The notes beneath the pieces were generated by a model. That model searched no databases. It was not told where the DNA came from and worked only from the letters and a program-made list of their open reading frames with translations. A DNA stretch of 7,589 nt from positions 1 through 7,589 of the forward strand of contig JAUZQX010000133.1 in NCBI GenBank assembly GCA_030950765.1. The letters run 5' to 3'. This stretch comes from Ghiorsea sp. (lineage in GTDB: Bacteria; Pseudomonadota; Zetaproteobacteria; Mariprofundales; Mariprofundaceae). Within the stretch, counting starts at the first letter, position 1; each line of letters opens with the position of its first letter. Shown piece after piece: positions 5,209 through 7,589 of this stretch. The translations under genes and the position numbers were made by a program.

Positions 5209-7377
5209 ATGAGTCGAATTTTCGAAATAACCGAACAAATTAAAACTTATATGCCCAAGGCTGACGTTGAGTTGGTCAATCGGGCTTATGTTTTTGCTGC
5301 CCACGCCCATGCACGGCAACGCCGAAGTTCAGGTGAATTATATATTATTCACCCGTTGGGTGTGGCAAAAAATCTTGTTGATTTAAAGCTTGATGTAAGC
5401 TCTGTGGTCACGGGTTTACTGCATGACACTGTGGAAGATACCCACGTTACCCTAGAAGACATTGAAAACCGTTTTGGTGAAGAAGTCGCCCGTCTGGTCG
5501 ATGGTGTCACCAAAGTTGGTAAAATTCATTTTACCTCATCCGAACATAAAAAAGCAGAAAATTTCCGCAAAATGATTATGGCAACCGCCAAAGACTTGCG
5601 TGTGTTGTTGGTCAAGCTGGCAGACCGCTTGCATAATATGGAAACGCTTGATTTTATGCGCCCTGACAAACGCAAACGTATTGCCATTGAAACCATGGAA
5701 ATTTACGCGCCGCTTGCGCATCGTCTAGGTATCCATTGGGTAGCTCAGCGCATGGAAGATTTATCTTTTAAACATGCTGAGCCAGAAGCCTATAAAGCTT
5801 TGCATCTAAAGCTGGCTGGTAAACTTGATTTCTTGGTGGAAACCAAGTCACGTCTAGAGGGTATTATTCAAGAGGCATTAAGCAGGCAAGGCATTGAAGC
5901 CCAAGTACAAGGGCGTATGAAAAATATGTATAGCTTGCACCAAAAAATGCAACGCAAACGTTTGGATTTTGATGAAATTTACGATTTCATGGCATTTCGG
6001 GTGATTGTTGAAGATACACCTGCCTGTTATCATGTATTGGGGATTATTCATAGCTTATATCGCCCAGTACCGGGGCGTTTTAAAGATTATATCGCCTTAC
6101 CCAAACCCAATGGTTATCAATCATTACATACGGCCGTGATTGGTCCAGATAACTTTAGAATTGAGGTGCAAGTACGTACTGAAACCATGCACCATTATGC
6201 TGAAGATGGGGTGGCATCCCATTGGATTTATAAATCCAGCACGCAAACAAAAGACAAAGAAACAGATTTGGAAGGTTTTAAGTGGTTAAAACAACTGGCT
6301 GAAACCTTGCATACTGCTGAAAATCCAGGTGAATTTCTTGAGAATGTACGTTTAGACCTATTTGTGAAAGAGGTGTATGTATTTTCGCGCGATGGTGACT
6401 TATTTGCGCTTCCACGAGGAAGTACGGTGTTAGATTTTGCTTATGCGATCCATACCGATGTTGGTAATCACTGTATGGGTATTCGTATCAATGGCGAACC
6501 AACGGAATTTAGCAAAGTTTTACACAATGGTGATGAGATTGAGGTGTTGACCAGCCCTGAGCAAACACCATCAGGAAAATGGCTGCAAATTGTAAAAACA
6601 TCTCGTGCCAAACAACAAATTAGACATTGGTTACGTGGTCAAGAAAAAGAAGAAGCGATTCGTTTGGGTAGCCACATGTTAAACAATGCGTTGGGTAAAT
6701 TTACCATTCGCCACGATGTTTTAAAGTTTGCTAATTGCAAAGATGATGCTGAACTTAAAGAAAAGATTGGGCGCGGCGATCTGGAAGTCAGTACATTGTT
6801 CAAGTATTTGAATAAAGACACTTCACACTCTTTCATTCGCAAACCCTTTGCCGAAGCCAGAATGCATGCAGCCAGTTGTTGTTACCCTATCCCTGGCGAT
6901 AGTGTGGCTGGTGTATTTGAATCAGGTCATGGTTTTATTGTGCACGATGTTCACTGTAAAGTATTACAAAAACTAGCAGATAAGTCGGTAGATGTGGATT
7001 GGCAACCAACGGACACAAACTTGTATAAAACAGGTATTGAAGTTTTTTGCCAAAATGAAAGAGGCTCGTTAAGTTTGGTAACGGCATGTCTTACAGAACA
7101 AAATGCGAATATTGAAGACTTAAAAATTGAACAACGTGCAGGTTCTTTATCATCATTATATATTTTACTTGAAGTTGAAGATAGATTGCATTTATCACGT
7201 ATTTTCAAAGCATTACGTGCATTACCGCATGTCTCACGCGTACACAGGCACCATAATGAATCGTTAAAAGGTCAAAGAGTGAAAGGGCGTTTTGGTTCGG
7301 TATTCCGTAGTGTGGCTTCTTTAGGCCAGACTATCCGTAAAACATTCGTTGAAAAAACAACAAGGAAGAAAAAATGA
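5209..7377 (+). CDS. spoT: Bifunctional (p)ppGpp synthetase/hydrolase SpoT (RSH family)
   Basis: This long RSH enzyme sets (p)ppGpp levels. The hydrolase HD domain has H48 (IIHP), HD 72-73, ED 76-77 and D139/N143 (KLADRLHN), all intact. The synthetase domain has the G-loop GRMKNMYSLHQKM (235-247), catalytic D259 (YDFMAFRV), RFKD at 290-293, YQSLHT (303-308) and E319/Q321/R323 (EVQVRT). The basic RFKD, rather than the EXDD of monofunctional RelA, indicates the bifunctional type. TGS spans about 388-448. The conserved-cysteine zinc-finger region has C557, C558 and C583, and the ACT domain is about 606-680. A further 40 residues form a basic tail rich in Lys/Arg; E. coli SpoT (702 residues) ends soon after ACT. 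ATG 5209 gives an N-terminus that aligns with known SpoT, but its ribosome-binding site is weak, suggesting modest or coupled translation. The stop overlaps the next gene start (ATGA). Confidence 0.97.
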   Translation: MSRIFEITEQIKTYMPKADVELVNRAYVFAAHAHARQRRSSGELYIIHPLGVAKNLVDLKLDVSSVVTGLLHDTVEDTHVTLEDIENRFGEEVARLVDGVTKVGKIHFTSSEHKKAENFRKMIMATAKDLRVLLVKLADRLHNMETLDFMRPDKRKRIAIETMEIYAPLAHRLGIHWVAQRMEDLSFKHAEPEAYKALHLKLAGKLDFLVETKSRLEGIIQEALSRQGIEAQVQGRMKNMYSLHQKMQRKRLDFDEIYDFMAFRVIVEDTPACYHVLGIIHSLYRPVPGRFKDYIALPKPNGYQSLHTAVIGPDNFRIEVQVRTETMHHYAEDGVASHWIYKSSTQTKDKETDLEGFKWLKQLAETLHTAENPGEFLENVRLDLFVKEVYVFSRDGDLFALPRGSTVLDFAYAIHTDVGNHCMGIRINGEPTEFSKVLHNGDEIEVLTSPEQTPSGKWLQIVKTSRAKQQIRHWLRGQEKEEAIRLGSHMLNNALGKFTIRHDVLKFANCKDDAELKEKIGRGDLEVSTLFKYLNKDTSHSFIRKPFAEARMHAASCCYPIPGDSVAGVFESGHGFIVHDVHCKVLQKLADKSVDVDWQPTDTNLYKTGIEVFCQNERGSLSLVTACLTEQNANIEDLKIEQRAGSLSSLYILLEVEDRLHLSRIFKALRALPHVSRVHRHHNESLKGQRVKGRFGSVFRSVASLGQTIRKTFVEKTTRKKK

Positions 7378-7589
7378 ATCCATTACAAGCTGTACATACG
7401 AATCAAGCACCCAAAGCTGTGGGTGCATACAGTCAAGCCATTCAACATCAAGGCATGTTATACACATCAGGGCAGATTGGGCTTGACCCGCAATCAGGGA
7501 ACATGGTTGCCGATGATGTATCCAGCCAAGCTAAGCAGGTTGTGGCGAATTTATCGGCAGTGATTGAAGCGGCAGGCGGGCAGTTAAAT
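7374..7589 (+). CDS. RidA/YjgF/YER057c family protein (partial, runs off the window)
   Basis: Seventy-two codons of a protein normally about 126-130 residues long. RidA-type proteins hydrolyse reactive 2-aminoacrylate and related enamine/imine intermediates to keto acids, protecting PLP enzymes. Family motifs seen are the N-terminal AVGAYSQAI (15-23) and SGQIGLDPQSGNM (32-44). The catalytic Arg and the C-terminal motif lie beyond the window, so activity cannot be judged. AAGGAAG (7362-7368) precedes the ATG, which overlaps the spoT stop as ATGA, indicating translational coupling. A RidA-family gene directly after spoT is also found in Pseudomonas. Whether this is strict RidA or another Rid subfamily is open. 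Confidence 0.9.
   Translation, partial: MNPLQAVHTNQAPKAVGAYSQAIQHQGMLYTSGQIGLDPQSGNMVADDVSSQAKQVVANLSAVIEAAGGQLN

Overview
The window is a stretch of a proteobacterial chromosome. The best evidence is the run rpoZ, spoT, RidA-family gene on the + strand, an order established in Pseudomonas and other Gammaproteobacteria, together with clearly proteobacterial omega and SpoT sequences. I cannot fix the class or genus from sequence alone; a less-sampled proteobacterial lineage is possible. Base composition is moderately AT-leaning throughout.

Layout, left to right. Bases 1-330 hold the decayed left end of an IS3-like element, a short tandem repeat, and an operator-like inverted repeat. Next comes a 295-residue Fic-domain protein with an N-terminal helix-turn-helix-like segment (331-1218), followed by a small SAM-binding protein of the spermidine-synthase-like fold (1309-1986). 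Bases 1987-2279 have no gene but carry several diverged copies, in both orientations, of a two-hairpin repeat. rsgA, the ribosome small-subunit maturation GTPase, follows (2280-3404, +). It faces a GT-B glycosyltransferase on the - strand (3577-4809, TTG start). Between these convergent genes sits a 160-bp non-coding transposable element (3417-3576). It has IS5-type terminal inverted repeats and a 4-bp CTAA target duplication, and it landed on the stop codon of the glycosyltransferase. A 103-bp divergent intergenic region with a 14-bp perfect palindrome precedes rpoZ (4913-5161), spoT (5209-7377) and the start of a RidA-family gene (from 7374, running off the window).

Functionally, the right half is a conserved housekeeping operon. 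Omega is the RNA polymerase subunit that helps form a ppGpp-binding site, SpoT makes and degrades (p)ppGpp, and RidA-family proteins detoxify reactive enamine/imine intermediates. RsgA is itself a GTPase that ppGpp can inhibit, so the core genes share a growth-control theme, although rsgA is not in the same transcription unit. The left half is accessory in character: IS debris, a Fic protein, a repeat cluster and a MITE.

I did not find a previously undescribed multi-gene system. The most noteworthy items are the IS5-type MITE with an intact target duplication, the two-hairpin repeats whose stems differ but still pair, and the inverted repeat plus third half-site around the promoter and start of the HTH-Fic gene.
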